Under the pieces are notes generated by a model. That model did not search any database, had not been told where the DNA came from, and saw nothing but the letters and a program-made list of their open reading frames with translations. The position numbers and the translations under genes are program-made. DNA of 64,000 nt, taken from Dethiosulfovibrio russensis. Lineage in GTDB: Bacteria > Synergistota > Synergistia > Synergistales > Dethiosulfovibrionaceae. The stretch spans positions 62,001 through 126,000 of the forward strand of contig NZ_JAKGUG010000002.1 in assembly GCF_021568855.1 (NCBI RefSeq). Direction: 5' to 3'. Position 1 is the stretch's first letter, and every line of letters starts with the position of its first letter. Shown here one piece after another: positions 50,413 through 59,399 of this stretch.

Positions 50413-51570
50413 TTAAAAGGCCTCCTCATAAATAGATATGACTTGCTCCAGAGTTATGTCCCTAGGGTTGTTCTCCATAGGTCTGGCGACGGCCATGGCC
50501 CTTTTCGCCATGTCCTCGAAGTTCTCCGAGGCTATGCCGACCTCCAGCTCTCTCAGGTTCGTCGGCAGATCCAGATCGTGGACCAGCTCGTCCAGCCGAT
50601 CGGCACACTCGACGGCCCTGTCGAAAAGCCCCTCCGAGTAATTAGGCCCGCACAGAAGCTCCGAGGCCCTGGCGAATTTCTCCGGCGCCGCCATGGCGTT
50701 GAACCGAACCACGTATGGAAGAAGCAGGGCGTTGGAAAGACCGTGCCCCACTCCGAAGACCGCACCCAGAGGGTATGCCATGGAATGGCAGGCGGTGACT
50801 CCGGCGTTGGCAAGGGCCACACCTCCGAAGAGGGCGGCAAGCATCATCTCGCTCCTGGCCTCGATATCGTTCCCGTTCAAGGCTGCGACCCTGAGGTATC
50901 TGCCAATCCTGGCTATTGCGGCCTCGGCCATCATGTCGCTGAAGGGAGATGCCTGGCGGCTGGTATAGGCCTCCAGGGCGTGGGCCAAAGCATCCATGCC
51001 TGTCTCGGCTGTGACCTTTCGGGGCATGGATAGGGTGAGCTCCGGGTCCAACAGGCTGCAGTCCGGATATAGGTAGTCCGAGTTTATTCCGCCCTTGACT
51101 CCGTCGCTTTTGCGAATCAACACGGCGGTGAAGGTGACCTCAGAACCGGTACCGGCGGTGGTGGGGATCACGATCTTGGGAAGACCGGGCTTCTTGACCA
51201 GCCCCAGTCCCTGATAGGCCCCGGCGGAACCCTCGTTGGTTGCCAGAACGCTGACAGCCTTGGCCACGTCCATGGAGCTTCCTCCTCCCAGCCCCACGAC
51301 GAGGTCGCATCCTGTGGATTTGAGCCGGTCCGCCGCCAAGTCGACCGTCTCCACCGACGGCTCGGGCTCCACTTGGGAGAACGTCTCTACGGAAAGGCCA
51401 GCCTCCTCCAGATAGGAGGTTATACGTTCAGCCGTTCCTATGGAGACCATTGTCTCGTCGGTCACCAACATAACCTTGGAGGCTCCTAGAACCTTCGCCT
51501 TTTCCCCTACCGTAGCCGACACTCCGGCACCGAAGGAGATCTTTCCAGCCATGAACATATCGAAATTCAT
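50413..51570 (-). CDS. kdnB: Iron-containing alcohol dehydrogenase, Kdo 8-oxidase (KdnB-like)
   Basis: A 385-residue group III alcohol dehydrogenase. NAD-binding GGGSSMDVAKAVSVLA is near 95, and PTTAGTGSEVT near 135. Metal ligands are the Asp and His of TGMDALAHALEAY, the His of ACHSMAYPLG and that of GVGHGLSNALLLPY. The ATG at 51570 overlaps the kdsB stop (ATGA). KdnB of Shewanella oxidises the C8 hydroxyl of Kdo, and the gene order here supports that role; sequence alone would allow other alcohols. Confidence 0.8.
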   Translation of the reverse strand: MNFDMFMAGKISFGAGVSATVGEKAKVLGASKVMLVTDETMVSIGTAERITSYLEEAGLSVETFSQVEPEPSVETVDLAADRLKSTGCDLVVGLGGGSSMDVAKAVSVLATNEGSAGAYQGLGLVKKPGLPKIVIPTTAGTGSEVTFTAVLIRKSDGVKGGINSDYLYPDCSLLDPELTLSMPRKVTAETGMDALAHALEAYTSRQASPFSDMMAEAAIARIGRYLRVAALNGNDIEARSEMMLAALFGGVALANAGVTACHSMAYPLGAVFGVGHGLSNALLLPYVVRFNAMAAPEKFARASELLCGPNYSEGLFDRAVECADRLDELVHDLDLPTNLRELEVGIASENFEDMAKRAMAVARPMENNPRDITLEQVISIYEEAF

Positions 51571-52316
51571 TCGTCCTCTACCTCCCGAAGATATCTCTCT
51601 AAGGACTTTACGTCCTCCATCGTGTCTATCTCTATGGTGTCCCTGTAGGTTTCCACGCACCTGATGGGGTATCCCCTCTCGAGGACCCGAAGCATCTCCA
51701 GGCTCTCGGAGCGCTCCAGTTCGGTCTGATCCCAGCTGGAAAAACGCAGAAGAAAGTCTCTCCTATATGCGTAGGGCCCTATGTGCTTGTAGCAGGCAGC
51801 CTCTCCGACTCTACGGTACGGTATAGGAGAACGGCTGAAATATAGGGCGTTTCCCTTTTTATCGAAGACCATCTTCACTATGTCGGGCGAGTCGACCTCC
51901 TCGGGCCGCTCTATTCTCTTGGCCAGCACGGCGAGGGGCACCGAGGGGTCGCCCTTGAGGGCTTTCATCAGAGGGTCCACCATCTCCGGCCCAACCAGGG
52001 GGTCGTCTCCCTGGATGTTCAGCACGTATCTGGACTCTATTCGCTCCGCCACGTAGGCCACCCGATCCCCTCCGGATGGGAGATCCTTCGGGGTCATCAT
52101 GGCCTCCCCTCCCCAGTCCTCGACGACCGAAGCGATCCTCTCGTCGTCGGTAGCCACCAGGGTCCTGTCTACGCCACGGCACCTCAGGGCGTTGCGAAGC
52201 ACCCTGATCACCAGGGGGACCCCTCCTATCTCCATCAGGGGCTTGGCCGGAAGCCTCGTGCTGCCGTACCGAGCCGGTATCACCGCCAGGGTCTCGATCA
52301 AATCTCTCACCTCCAT
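51567..52316 (-). CDS. kdsB: CMP-Kdo synthetase (KdsB), probably acting on 8-amino-Kdo
   Basis: A 249-residue cytidylyltransferase: LAVIPARYGSTRLPAKPLME near the start, LVATDDERIA, MMTPKDLPSGGDRVAYVAER, VLNIQGDDPLVGP and HIGPYAYRRDFLLRF. It activates Kdo or Kdo8N with CTP for transfer to lipid A. The ATG at 52316 has AAAGGA upstream; a TTG at 52301, with GGAGG upstream, would give a length closer to typical KdsB. First gene of the three-gene operon. Confidence 0.92.
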   Translation of the reverse strand: MEVRDLIETLAVIPARYGSTRLPAKPLMEIGGVPLVIRVLRNALRCRGVDRTLVATDDERIASVVEDWGGEAMMTPKDLPSGGDRVAYVAERIESRYVLNIQGDDPLVGPEMVDPLMKALKGDPSVPLAVLAKRIERPEEVDSPDIVKMVFDKKGNALYFSRSPIPYRRVGEAACYKHIGPYAYRRDFLLRFSSWDQTELERSESLEMLRVLERGYPIRCVETYRDTIEIDTMEDVKSLERYLREVEDE

Positions 52317-52438
52317 CTTTTTTCCTTTCACGTAGAAGTATCACAGACTAGGGGCGATAGTGGCACGAATAAAACGTTCGAGATGGGTTACAATGACTCG
52401 GTAGGGAGAGAAATTACGTTGAAGAAGGAGCGAGGATT

Positions 52439-53455
52439 ATGATAGAGAAAGTCGACCTGAATAATTTTGGCCCTCTGAAACACCTGCATTGGCCCGATCT
52501 AGGAAAGATAAACCTGGTCATAGGCGAAAACGGCAGGGGGAAGACCTTCCTCTTGAAGGCCCTTTACAGCGCCATCCGCTCCATAGAGATGTCCGGACGA
52601 GGCGACGACAGACAGTCCTCACTGGCGGATCTGCTTGCCCGCAAGCTACACTGGACGTTCCAGGCCGAAAAGATCGGCGATCTGGTGACGAAGGGGAGCG
52701 ACGAAAAACTTCGGATGAGAGCCATCATAGACGGGGACGAGCTGGAATATTCCTTCGGCAAGGACACCACCAAACAGATAACTAAGATAGGCTGGGAAGG
52801 CTCCTTCAGAAAGAACAATTCAATATTCATCCCGGCGAAAGAGCTCCTGTCCATCCATCACGTCGTTCTTCGGTCTAGAGAGGTAGACCAGGTTTTCGGT
52901 TTCGACGATACCTATTTCGATCTGGCCAAGGTCCTCTCTATAAAACCGACTAGGGGAAAAAACTTCACCGAATTCGCCCAATCCAGAGAAAACCTGAAAG
53001 GAATATTAGGGGGACGGGTTGAATACGACGACGAGGCTCAACGCTGGTCGTTCAAGGTCGGCAACGAGAAGTTCGCAATAGGGACAACAGCGGAGGGGAT
53101 AAAAAAGATAGCCATTTTGGACATCCTTTTGGGAAATCGTTATCTCTCTCCAGGATCGGTGGTCTTCATAGACGAGGTTGAGGCCGCCATGCATCCCAAA
53201 GCCATATCTGATTTCTTGGATATCTTGGCCGTTTTGGCCGATCGAGGTATTCAGTTTTTTCTCGCGACCCATTCGTACTTCGTGCTTAAAAAGACACTCC
53301 TGATGAGTAGAAAGAAGAGGATGTCGATTCCGGTCATGTCTATCTCCGAATCCGGCTGTAGCTCGGCAAACCTAATCGATGGTATGCCGGACAACCCGAT
53401 AGTGGACGAATCCATCCGGCTGTATCAGGAACAGGTGGAAATGAGCCTATCATGA
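52439..53455 (+). CDS. SMC/ABC-type AAA ATPase of two-gene module 2
   Basis: A 338-residue ATPase. Walker A GENGRGKT is at 29-36, then SIFIPAKELLSIHHVV and GFDDTYFDLAKVL. TAEGIKKIAILDILLGN is followed by Walker B SVVFIDEVEAAMHP and the switch His in QFFLATHSYFVLKK. All these blocks match module 1 at 41181. It ends with an ATGA overlap into the nuclease gene. It is divergent from the kdsB operon across a 122-base gap, in which I see no convincing promoter for this gene. Confidence 0.8.
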   Translation: MIEKVDLNNFGPLKHLHWPDLGKINLVIGENGRGKTFLLKALYSAIRSIEMSGRGDDRQSSLADLLARKLHWTFQAEKIGDLVTKGSDEKLRMRAIIDGDELEYSFGKDTTKQITKIGWEGSFRKNNSIFIPAKELLSIHHVVLRSREVDQVFGFDDTYFDLAKVLSIKPTRGKNFTEFAQSRENLKGILGGRVEYDDEAQRWSFKVGNEKFAIGTTAEGIKKIAILDILLGNRYLSPGSVVFIDEVEAAMHPKAISDFLDILAVLADRGIQFFLATHSYFVLKKTLLMSRKKRMSIPVMSISESGCSSANLIDGMPDNPIVDESIRLYQEQVEMSLS

Positions 53456-53967
53456 CCGCCTCCAACGACACCCTGACGATAGAGGAATCGGGCATATCTT
53501 TTGGGCCTTTCGATCCGGAGCTCGTTTACCCGATAGAGAATAGCGCCCTCTACGAGAAGACAAACCAAAAAAACGGGAAAGTCCAAATAGCGGAGTTCAT
53601 ACTGCTTAAGGACGTGGATAAGTCGACATCGAAAGCCAAATTTATGTGGATGGTGGAGGCTAAATCCTCAAGCCCCGCCCCGAAGGACGACTCCTCAAAA
53701 AGACTGGAAAGTCCTTTTGAGGTTTACATGGAGAAGGTGACGAGTAAACTCAGCAATACCCTTCAGCTTTTGATCTCCGGGGCAATAGAGATCAAGATAG
53801 TTTTAGTCATCAAAGACCATCCTCTGGAATGGCTCGAGCCCATCAGCGACAGTTTAAAGAAAAAACTAGCCCCTTTCGCCCGGATATGGCGGGTAAAGAG
53901 CGAGAACGTGGTCGTCATCAACGAAGAGATGGCTAAAAAATTCGGCTTAGCGAGCTCAGTTCCTTAA
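53452..53967 (+). CDS. PD-(D/E)XK-like nuclease of two-gene module 2
   Basis: A 171-residue protein. QIAEFILLKD and FMWMVEAKSS give Glu48, Glu69 and Lys71, the (D/E)...ExK arrangement. Glu48 stands where module 1 has Asp37 and the spacing is longer. The remaining sequence (LLISGAIEIKIVLVIKDHPL) suggests a core beta sheet. It is the obligate-looking partner of the ATPase through the 4-base overlap. The nuclease call is motif-based. Confidence 0.6.
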   Translation: MTASNDTLTIEESGISFGPFDPELVYPIENSALYEKTNQKNGKVQIAEFILLKDVDKSTSKAKFMWMVEAKSSSPAPKDDSSKRLESPFEVYMEKVTSKLSNTLQLLISGAIEIKIVLVIKDHPLEWLEPISDSLKKKLAPFARIWRVKSENVVVINEEMAKKFGLASSVP

Positions 53968-53980
53968 GATTAAACGAAAC

Positions 53981-54013
53981 AGGACGGTTACCCATTATTT
54001 GAGTAGCCGTCCT
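53981..54013. terminator. Hairpin between convergent genes
   Basis: AGGACGG and CCGTCCT, extended by TTAC/GTAG with one wobble to an 11-bp stem. On the minus strand it is followed by GTTTCGTTT, so it probably ends the PEP hydrolase-like transcript and may stop the module 2 transcript. Confidence 0.55.
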
Positions 54014-54066
54014 GATATAACAACACTCTACATACAGTTCGGTATATGGCGGTTAGAGTCCAAAAA

Positions 54067-54900
54067 TCAGAACGTCAGTTTCTTGAACCTCTCTATCTGT
54101 TCCTTTATGGCTACCTCGGTGGGCAGTCGCTCCATGCTGCTGGCTCCGTAGAAACCGTTGATACCGGTGCATCTCTCGAGAACGTACTGGGCGTCGTCGG
54201 GCATGGCTATAGGGCCTCCGTGACAGAGCACTATGACGTCCTCACGGACCTCTCGGGCGGCTGCGGCCCACCGGTCGATCAGCCCGACGCAGTCGTCCAG
54301 GGTCTTGGAGGTTTTCGCGCCTATGGATCCCTTCGTGGTCAATCCCATGTGACAGACTATTATATCCGCCCCGGCCTCGGTCATAGCCACAGCGTCCTCG
54401 GCGCTGAACACGTAGGGAGTGGTCAGGAAGCCCGCCTGAGAGGCCTTACGGATAGCCTCCACCTCCAGGGCGTAGCCCATGCCGGTCTCCTCCAGGTTCT
54501 GACGGAAGACGCCGTCTATGAGCCCTACGGTCGGGAAGTTCTGTACCCCTACGAATCCCAGGTCCTCCAGCTCACGGAAGAACATATCCCATATGACGAA
54601 GGGATCGGTGCCGTTGATGCCAGCCAACACCGGGGTGGATCGAACCACCGGAAGGACCTCGTAGGCCATCTCCTTGACTATCTCGTTGGCGTTGCCGTAG
54701 GCCATGAGCCCCGCCAGGGAGCCTCGTCCCGCCATGCGGTACCGTCCGGAGTTGTATATGACTATGAGGTCGATCCCTCCGGCCTCCTCCCACTTGGCGG
54801 AGATCCCCGTTCCAGCGCCACCTCCCACTATGGGGTTGCCCTCGGCGATCATGCTACGGAAACCCCTCATGAGTTCTTCCCTTTTCTCGACAAGTTTCAC
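54067..54900 (-). CDS. Phosphoenolpyruvate hydrolase-like TIM-barrel protein
   Basis: A 277-residue protein with [50 protein letters not shown] and [20 protein letters not shown], the pattern of the PEP-hydrolase-like family that also forms the C-terminal half of plant Tm-1. Its biochemical role in bacteria is not established. It starts at a GTG with GGAGG upstream and follows the Tm-1-like gene by 15 bases. Confidence 0.88.
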   Translation of the reverse strand: MKLVEKREELMRGFRSMIAEGNPIVGGGAGTGISAKWEEAGGIDLIVIYNSGRYRMAGRGSLAGLMAYGNANEIVKEMAYEVLPVVRSTPVLAGINGTDPFVIWDMFFRELEDLGFVGVQNFPTVGLIDGVFRQNLEETGMGYALEVEAIRKASQAGFLTTPYVFSAEDAVAMTEAGADIIVCHMGLTTKGSIGAKTSKTLDDCVGLIDRWAAAAREVREDVIVLCHGGPIAMPDDAQYVLERCTGINGFYGASSMERLPTEVAIKEQIERFKKLTF

Positions 54901-54915
54901 CGTAAAACCTCCTCT

Positions 54916-56112
54916 TTATTCGGATATTTCCCTGAAGTTATCCACAAGTGCCTGGGCGAACTCCCTGTCGTTGACGTGATAGGGAAGCCTCAGAAGTTTT
55001 TTGGCCTCGGTCTGGACGAATGTATCCTCCAAGGCGGAGAAGAGCGCCTCGTCCGCCTCCGGATCGTAGAAGGGCATTCCCGGGGCGTCTATCATGGAGA
55101 CTCCCTTCTCGGGCAATAGGAAGCGGACCGGCCCGGTTAGGCGGTTGAGTTTTTCGCCTATCCATCTTCCCATGGTCCGGTTCTCCTCGGCGGTGGTCCG
55201 CATCAAGGTCACCTGAGGATTGTGGACGTACAGGTTGCGCTCCGAGTATCTCTCCGGAACGGTGTCCATCGGGCCGAAGTTGACCATGTCCTGGGCCCCT
55301 ACGGAACCGACGTAGGGTATGCCGGTCCTTATGAAGGCACCCAGGCGATCCTCTCCGGCGGAGAGGACTCCTCCCATGAGGTGGTCGCATATCTCCGTCA
55401 AGGTGACGTCTATAACCGAGGTCATCATTCCCGAGTCGACCAGCTTCTCGAGCGACATGCCGCCCGTTCCGGTAGCGTGGAAGACCATGCATTCGTATTC
55501 GTCGCCTATTATCTCCCTTATGGTCTCGACGCAGGGGGTGGTGACCCCGAACATGGACAGCCCCAAAAGCGGTCTCTCTCCGGCGGCCTCCGGAATAGCC
55601 CGGGTCATCATCCCAGCCAGGCCGTGGGCCGCGTTGCCTATAACCCTTCGGGAGATCGGGTTCAGACCTGCTATATCGGTTACGGAATATACCATGCAGA
55701 TGTCGTTGGGACCCACGTAGGGGGACACGTCTCCCGATCCCATGGTGGAGACCATCATCCTGGGAGTTCCTATGGGCAGCACTCTCATACCCTGGGTGAC
55801 CAGAGAGGTGTTGCCGCTTCCTCCCATTCCCAGAACCCCTCCGACGTCGTCCCGACTGAGCAGAAATCTCTCCAGGGCGACTCCCATGGCGGACACGGTT
55901 TTACCCCGATCGGTAGGATCTGCGAGAAAATCCGCTCCCTCCGGGTGGAACGACGCTACCTCCCGATTCGTGACGTCCACCGGGAAACCGTGTTCCATGC
56001 TGCCGACGTCCACCAGCACGGTCTCGATTCCGGCCTGGTCTATCAACCTCCTGCCGTAGTCAAGTTCGGCGAATTTGGTGTCGCAGGTACCGATGATGAA
56101 GGCTTTCTTCAA
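54916..56112 (-). CDS. Tm-1-like ATP-binding protein (UPF0261)
   Basis: A 398-residue protein: MKKAFIIGTCDTKFAELDYG at the start, GVLGMGGSGNTSLVTQGMRV near 95, and MFGVTTPCVETIREIIGDEY near 190. This is UPF0261, the N-terminal half of the plant virus-inhibiting protein Tm-1. In bacteria the two halves are often separate neighbours, as here. Function unknown. TTG start with GGAGGGAT upstream. Confidence 0.9.
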   Translation of the reverse strand: MKKAFIIGTCDTKFAELDYGRRLIDQAGIETVLVDVGSMEHGFPVDVTNREVASFHPEGADFLADPTDRGKTVSAMGVALERFLLSRDDVGGVLGMGGSGNTSLVTQGMRVLPIGTPRMMVSTMGSGDVSPYVGPNDICMVYSVTDIAGLNPISRRVIGNAAHGLAGMMTRAIPEAAGERPLLGLSMFGVTTPCVETIREIIGDEYECMVFHATGTGGMSLEKLVDSGMMTSVIDVTLTEICDHLMGGVLSAGEDRLGAFIRTGIPYVGSVGAQDMVNFGPMDTVPERYSERNLYVHNPQVTLMRTTAEENRTMGRWIGEKLNRLTGPVRFLLPEKGVSMIDAPGMPFYDPEADEALFSALEDTFVQTEAKKLLRLPYHVNDREFAQALVDNFREISE

Positions 56113-56301
56113 TCTCTATCCCTCCTTCTACATGTAGGAAACATGGCTGAATAAACGCAATGGACCTTTACATTCCACGATCATGATACCACCAAACCCG
56201 TCGGGGCCGTCCGAGATAAACCATGACATTTCTTTACGGACCAAGAGTTCCTTTGCGAGTATTATATGAGTCGAATACGGACAAGAGGAGATGATCCCTT
56301 C

Positions 56302-57546
56302 ATGATCGATAGAGTGACCGTTCGCCTGATCGCCGCTGTGGCGACGGTGGCGATAGCGGCGGGGGCCGCATCGGCGGAGACCAGGATACTTACGCTGGAG
56401 GACTGTCTAAAGATGGCCTCCACACACCCGGACCTGATATCCGCGGAGGGCGACCTGGACGCGGCCAGGGCCAGGGTGTCCGGCTCTGCCTCCGGCTGGA
56501 GGACCACCATATCGGGTTCGGACCAGTACAGCCGCTCCGAGGGAGACGACGGAGGGCACTCCGGATCGGTGGGACTGACCCAGCGTATATTCGACTCGGG
56601 GCAGACCAGGCTCGCGGTACAGGCCAGCAGGGAGGGGATGATGTCCACCGAGGCGGACGGCATCTCCACCCTTCAGGGGCTCAGATATTCCATAGTCGAG
56701 GCCTACTGCGACCTGCTGGACTCTCTGGAGGCCCGGTCGATCGCCGAGGAGATAGTCGAACAGGACGTCAAACATCTGGAGATAGCCAAGGGTTTCTACG
56801 ACGTCGGGGAGAAGGCCCTGATAGACGTCACCCAGGCCAGGGTCAACCTGAGCAAGGCCCAGCTCGACCTGGTGAAGGCCAATCACTCCGTGGAGCTGGC
56901 GAGGCAGCAGTTGAACCACTCGATGGGCCGTCCGAACATTGAGCCCTACGAGATAGCGGACCTGGCGCCGGAACGCCGTCCGGTGGAGACCCTCGCAGAG
57001 GCCATATCGACGGCCATGGCGGAACATCCGAACCTAAAGTCCTACGGCCACTCTGTGGCCAAGGCCAAGAGCTCTCTGAAGCTGGCCGCCAGAGGGCTGT
57101 CCCCCACGATAAGCGCGACCGGAGGCTTTTCCTGGAACGGAGACGCTCCTTTCGAGAACGGCGAATGGTCCGTAAGCGTCAAGGGAACCGTTCCAATATC
57201 GGACGGAGGCCAGACCGCGGCGGACACCGACGAGGCCAGAGGCAACCTCAAGTCCGCCGAGGCGAAGGCCGAGTCGGAACGACAGAAGGTGGAGCTTGCT
57301 GTTAGAAAGGCCTGGCTGGCGCTGGACGAGGCGGACCAGAGCGTGACGGTGGCAAAAGAGACGGTGGAACAGGCGGAGGCGAACCTGAAGCTGGCCAACG
57401 GACGATACGAGGTGGGAGAGGGAAGCCCCACCGAGGTGGCCGACGCAGTGACGACCTACGGAGAGGCGAAACGATCCCTCTCTCAGGCCAGATACGACAG
57501 GGAGACAGCTCTGGCCGCTCTGAAACAGGCCATGGGGAGGATGTAG
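56302..57546 (+). CDS. TolC-family outer-membrane efflux protein
   Basis: A 414-residue protein. A signal peptide (MIDRVTVRLIAAVATVAIAA, then GAASA) is followed by two repeats of the helical outer-membrane efflux domain, with long heptad stretches rich in Ala, Glu and Lys. It would form the trimeric channel for the adaptor and ABC transporter that follow. The ATG at 56302 lies 11 bases after GAGGAG. Confidence 0.9.
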   Translation: MIDRVTVRLIAAVATVAIAAGAASAETRILTLEDCLKMASTHPDLISAEGDLDAARARVSGSASGWRTTISGSDQYSRSEGDDGGHSGSVGLTQRIFDSGQTRLAVQASREGMMSTEADGISTLQGLRYSIVEAYCDLLDSLEARSIAEEIVEQDVKHLEIAKGFYDVGEKALIDVTQARVNLSKAQLDLVKANHSVELARQQLNHSMGRPNIEPYEIADLAPERRPVETLAEAISTAMAEHPNLKSYGHSVAKAKSSLKLAARGLSPTISATGGFSWNGDAPFENGEWSVSVKGTVPISDGGQTAADTDEARGNLKSAEAKAESERQKVELAVRKAWLALDEADQSVTVAKETVEQAEANLKLANGRYEVGEGSPTEVADAVTTYGEAKRSLSQARYDRETALAALKQAMGRM

Positions 57547-57550
57547 GATC

Positions 57551-58732
57551 ATGAAGAAGCTATTTGCACTGGTTCTGATCGCGGCGATCGGAGCGGGAAT
57601 CTGGTGGTATAGAGGAGACGGAGAGAAACAGAGGGTATCCTACAGGACCGAGTCGCTTAAAAGGGGCGACATGGTGAAGACGGTGTCCGCCACAGGGACG
57701 CTGGAGGCGATAAACACCGTTCTGGTCGGGAGCCAGGTGTCGGGCAACCTCTCGGAGGTGCTGGTGGACTACAACGACGAGGTGACCAAGGGACAACTTC
57801 TGGCCAGAATAGACCCCACTCTGTTTCAGGCGAGCGTGGACAAGGCCAAGGCGGCGCTTCTGACCGCCCAGGCCGACCTGGCCGAGGGTAAAGCCTCTCT
57901 GGCCCACGCAAACAGGGCCCTGGCGAGAAAGAAAGAGCTGGTGGGACGGAACCTTATAGCCAAGGTGGATCTGGACGACGCGGAGCTCTCGGTTGCGACG
58001 GCCAGGGCCACTCTGAGGGCTCTGGAGGGCAAGGTGGCCCAGGCCAGGGCGGCACTGAGCAGTTCAGAGATAGATCTGGCCCACACGGAGATAGTGTCCC
58101 CCATAAACGGTGTGGTCACGGCCAAGGAGGTGGACGAGGGACAGACGGTGGCGGCCAGTTTGTCCGCCCCGGAGCTCTTCACCATAGCGGAGGACCTGAG
58201 ACGCATGAGGGTCGAGGCCGACATAGACGAGGCCGACATCGGATCGGTGAAGAAAGGTCAGGACGTGTCCTTCACCGTGGACGCCTACCCAAATAGAACC
58301 TTCTCCGGCAAGGTGGACAGGATCAGGCTGGCTCCTACGGAGACGGACAACGTCGTCACCTACACGGTGGAGATAGGGGTCTCCAACAACGACCTCTCCC
58401 TCTATCCGGGCATGACGGCGGAGGTGGCGGTGGTGACGGACCGTCGAGAGAACGTGCTAATGGCTCCGTCCGCCGCCCTCAGGGTGGACATACCCACACC
58501 GGAAGGAGAGCACCAGGGCGGGTCCATCAACGGCAGCGGCGTACTATTCACACTGTCCGGCGACAGTCCCGTTCCCGTACCGGTGAAGACCGGTCTGGCG
58601 GAAAACAGATGGGTTCAGGTTTCCGGAGAGGTGTCCGAGGAGACCCAGGTGGTGGTCGAGGTGACCTCCGATGGATCGTCGGATAAGAAGGGGGGCGGAC
58701 TCTTTGGATCAGGCCCTGGTAGACGTCCGTGA
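57551..58732 (+). CDS. macA: MacA-like efflux adaptor
   Basis: A 393-residue membrane fusion protein. An N-terminal anchor (LFALVLIAAIGAGIWWYRG) leads to KTVSATGTLEAINTVLVGSQ and VSGNLSEVLVDYNDEVTKGQ, then a coiled coil at about 85-170 and IVSPINGVVTAKEVDEGQTV. These are typical of MacA. It links the MacB-type transporter to the TolC-like channel. It follows the channel gene by 4 bases. Confidence 0.9.
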   Translation: MKKLFALVLIAAIGAGIWWYRGDGEKQRVSYRTESLKRGDMVKTVSATGTLEAINTVLVGSQVSGNLSEVLVDYNDEVTKGQLLARIDPTLFQASVDKAKAALLTAQADLAEGKASLAHANRALARKKELVGRNLIAKVDLDDAELSVATARATLRALEGKVAQARAALSSSEIDLAHTEIVSPINGVVTAKEVDEGQTVAASLSAPELFTIAEDLRRMRVEADIDEADIGSVKKGQDVSFTVDAYPNRTFSGKVDRIRLAPTETDNVVTYTVEIGVSNNDLSLYPGMTAEVAVVTDRRENVLMAPSAALRVDIPTPEGEHQGGSINGSGVLFTLSGDSPVPVPVKTGLAENRWVQVSGEVSEETQVVVEVTSDGSSDKKGGGLFGSGPGRRP

Positions 58733-59399
58733 TCTGAGGAAAAGTTACGTCCTGGGAAGCCAGGAGGTCCACGCCCTTCAGGGGGTCAGCTTCAAGGTGG
58801 ACCGGGGCGAGTTCGCCGCCATAATGGGGCCCTCAGGCTCGGGGAAGTCCACCATGATGAACATGCTGGGCTGTCTGGACGTGCCGACATCCGGAAGCTA
58901 CGTTCTGGACGGCAGGGACGTGGCGGAGATGAAACCGGACGAGCTGGCCCACGTCAGGCGCGACTCCATCGGCTTCGTATTCCAGGGCTTCAACCTGCTC
59001 TCACGGACCAGCGCCCTGGAGAACGTGGAGCTACCCATGGTCTACGCCGGGGTGTCCCCTTCGGAACGCCACAGGAGGGCCGCCGAGTCGTTGGACCTGG
59101 TGGGACTGGGAGACAGGATGGATCACATGCCTCACCAGATGTCCGGAGGACAGCAGCAGAGGGTGGCCATAGCCAGGGCCCTGGTAAACCGGGCTCCTCT
59201 GATACTGGCCGACGAGCCCACGGGGAACCTGGACAGCGCCAACAGCGAGGAGATAATGAGGCTTTTCAGGACCCTCAACGACGAGCAGGGGATCACGGTA
59301 ATACTGATAACCCACGAGCCCGACATGGCGGTGTTCGCTAGGAGGGTGATAACCTTCAGAGACGGCAGACTCGTCGAGGACAGGAGGCAGGAATCGTGA
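58704..59399 (+). CDS. MacB/LolD-type ABC ATPase
   Basis: A 231-residue ATPase with Walker A GPSGSGKSTMMNMLG near 43, Q-loop FQGFNLLSRTSALENV, signature MSGGQQQRVAIARAL and Walker B LILADEPTGNLDS. In E. coli MacB this domain is fused to the permease; here it is a separate gene. The TTG start at 58704 overlaps macA by 29 bases and has AAGGGGGG upstream. Confidence 0.93.
   Translation: MDQALVDVRDLRKSYVLGSQEVHALQGVSFKVDRGEFAAIMGPSGSGKSTMMNMLGCLDVPTSGSYVLDGRDVAEMKPDELAHVRRDSIGFVFQGFNLLSRTSALENVELPMVYAGVSPSERHRRAAESLDLVGLGDRMDHMPHQMSGGQQQRVAIARALVNRAPLILADEPTGNLDSANSEEIMRLFRTLNDEQGITVILITHEPDMAVFARRVITFRDGRLVEDRRQES

Noticed and set aside
49384-51033. Long open frame on the plus strand (549 codons)
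   Set aside because: It lies opposite kdnA and kdnB, whose motifs are unmistakable. The plus-strand protein has no family pattern and its His/Gly/Val-rich content is typical of the reverse of GC-rich coding sequence.
52361-52394. Sigma-54 or sigma-70 promoter before ATPase module 2
   Set aside because: TGGCAC has no matching GC element at the right distance. TACAAT at 52389 has no -35 at 16-18 bases.
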